In this document: piece after piece, positions 6,444-7,098 of the stretch | Layout of the letters: each line of letters opens with the position of its first letter | Numbering within the stretch: the stretch's first letter is position 1 | Assembly (NCBI GenBank): GCA_902477365.1 | Contig: CABSGW010000133.1 | Location: 1 to 7,098 of the forward strand | Origin: an uncultured Prevotellaceae bacterium | GTDB lineage: Bacteria > Bacteroidota > Bacteroidia > Bacteroidales > Bacteroidaceae | DNA: 7,098 nucleotides | Direction of reading: 5' to 3' | Translations under genes and position numbers: made by a program | The notes under the pieces: model-generated | The model's database searches: none | What the model saw: the letters and a program-made list of their open reading frames with translations, nothing else | What the model was told of the DNA's origin: nothing

Positions 6444-7098
6444 TTATAAAAGGGTACGAGGATCTGTTATAACACCTGTTACAGCGGTGGCGGCGGCTAC
6501 CAACGGACTGGCCAAACAGGTGCGTGCACCGGGACCTTGGCGTCCTTCAAAATTACGGTTACTGGTTGATACGGACAATTTTCCAGCCGGAATTTTATCA
6601 TCGTTCATAGCCAAACAGGCAGAACAACCGGGCTGGCGAATCTCAAACCCAGCCTCTTCCAATATTTTATCCAAACCCTCCTCACGAATTTGGCTATCCA
6701 CTTTCCACGATCCGGGCACCAACCATGCAATCACCTGATCGGCCTTTTTCCGTCCTTTCACGATAGAAGCAAACGCACGAAAATCCTCAATCCGCCCGTT
6801 GGTACATGCTCCCAAGAACACATAGTCAACCGGCGTACCGGTAATCGGTGCATCAGCCTGGAAACCCATATACAACAAAGCCTTTTCATCCGAATCCGAC
6901 TGAGGAGAAGGTATCCGCTGTGTGATGCCCATTCCCATACCGGGATTCGTACCATATGTTATCATCGGTTCGATGTCCGCCGCGTCAAACACCACTTCTT
7001 TGTCAAACACAGCATCATCGCCGCTCTTCAATGTTTTCCAATAGGCCACAGCTTTGTCCCAAGCTTCGCCCTGAGGGGCATAGGGACGCCCTTTGATA
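6444..7098 (-). CDS. leuC: 3-isopropylmalate dehydratase large subunit, C-terminal part (partial)
   Basis: LeuC is the aconitase-family subunit that holds the 4Fe-4S cluster of isopropylmalate isomerase. The last 217 codons are visible; the frame stays open to the right edge and the start lies outside. An internal GTG at 7049 is not the start, because the frame upstream still reads LeuC-like sequence (R-P-Y-A-P-Q-G-E-A-W). Cluster cysteines are at fragment positions 98 (G-A-C-T-N-G-R), 158 and 161 (P-G-C-S-A-C). The spacings of 60 and 3 residues equal those of E. coli C347, C407 and C410. The C-terminal stretch with S-N-R-N-F-E-G-R-Q-G and G-A-R-T-C-L-A-S-P is typical of the family. It is followed after 9 bp by its partner leuD. 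It is the first gene of the operon seen here; the promoter and any leader are beyond the window. Confidence 0.95.
   Translation of the reverse strand, partial: IKGRPYAPQGEAWDKAVAYWKTLKSGDDAVFDKEVVFDAADIEPMITYGTNPGMGMGITQRIPSPQSDSDEKALLYMGFQADAPITGTPVDYVFLGACTNGRIEDFRAFASIVKGRKKADQVIAWLVPGSWKVDSQIREEGLDKILEEAGFEIRQPGCSACLAMNDDKIPAGKLSVSTSNRNFEGRQGPGARTCLASPLVAAATAVTGVITDPRTLL

Noticed and set aside
6444..7049. leuC starting at the internal GTG at 7049
   Set aside because: The frame stays open to the window edge and still encodes LeuC-like residues, and essential N-terminal aconitase-fold sequence would be missing.
1..7098. Mobile element, CRISPR array, RNA gene or novel multi-gene system
   Set aside because: No transposase, terminal inverted repeats, spaced direct repeats, tRNA-like folds or unfamiliar gene clusters were seen; genes are packed and of familiar metabolic and repair families.

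Overview
The window looks like a chromosomal segment from a member of the Bacteroidales (Bacteroides, Phocaeicola or a close relative). The evidence is moderate GC, start codons without convincing Shine-Dalgarno sequences, promoter elements of the Bacteroidota TAnnTTTG type, and proteins with Bacteroidota-style sequence variants. All gene calls are made by reading the sequence, without database searches.

Layout. At the left edge is the first 53 codons of a minus-strand gene for a secreted protein. Its N-terminus resembles a class A (CblA/CfxA-type) beta-lactamase, but too little is visible to be sure. A 137-bp gap (160-296) carries two back-to-back promoters, one for this gene and one for the plus-strand uvrA. 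uvrA (297-3107) encodes a full-length UvrA DNA damage-recognition ATPase of nucleotide excision repair. An 82-bp convergent gap follows, with a strong hairpin that can end transcription from both sides.

From 3190 to the right edge, four minus-strand genes form a branched-chain amino acid operon transcribed in the order leuC (5' end cut by the window edge), leuD, a LeuA/CimA-family synthase, leuB. leuC and leuD are 9 bp apart, leuD overlaps the synthase by 22 bp, and leuB follows after 75 bp. LeuC and LeuD form isopropylmalate isomerase and LeuB is 3-isopropylmalate dehydrogenase. The synthase resembles Leptospira-type (R)-citramalate synthase more than a standard LeuA. If so, the operon serves two parallel routes: LeuCD and LeuB would process isopropylmalate towards leucine, and citramalate/methylmalate towards 2-oxobutyrate and isoleucine. 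The operon promoter and any true leuA lie beyond the right edge.

I found no mobile element, CRISPR array, RNA gene or novel defence-like system. The window is mostly housekeeping. The points worth a second look are the likely citramalate synthase, the UvrA variant lacking one zinc-binding CxxC pair, and the shared promoter region between uvrA and the possible beta-lactamase.
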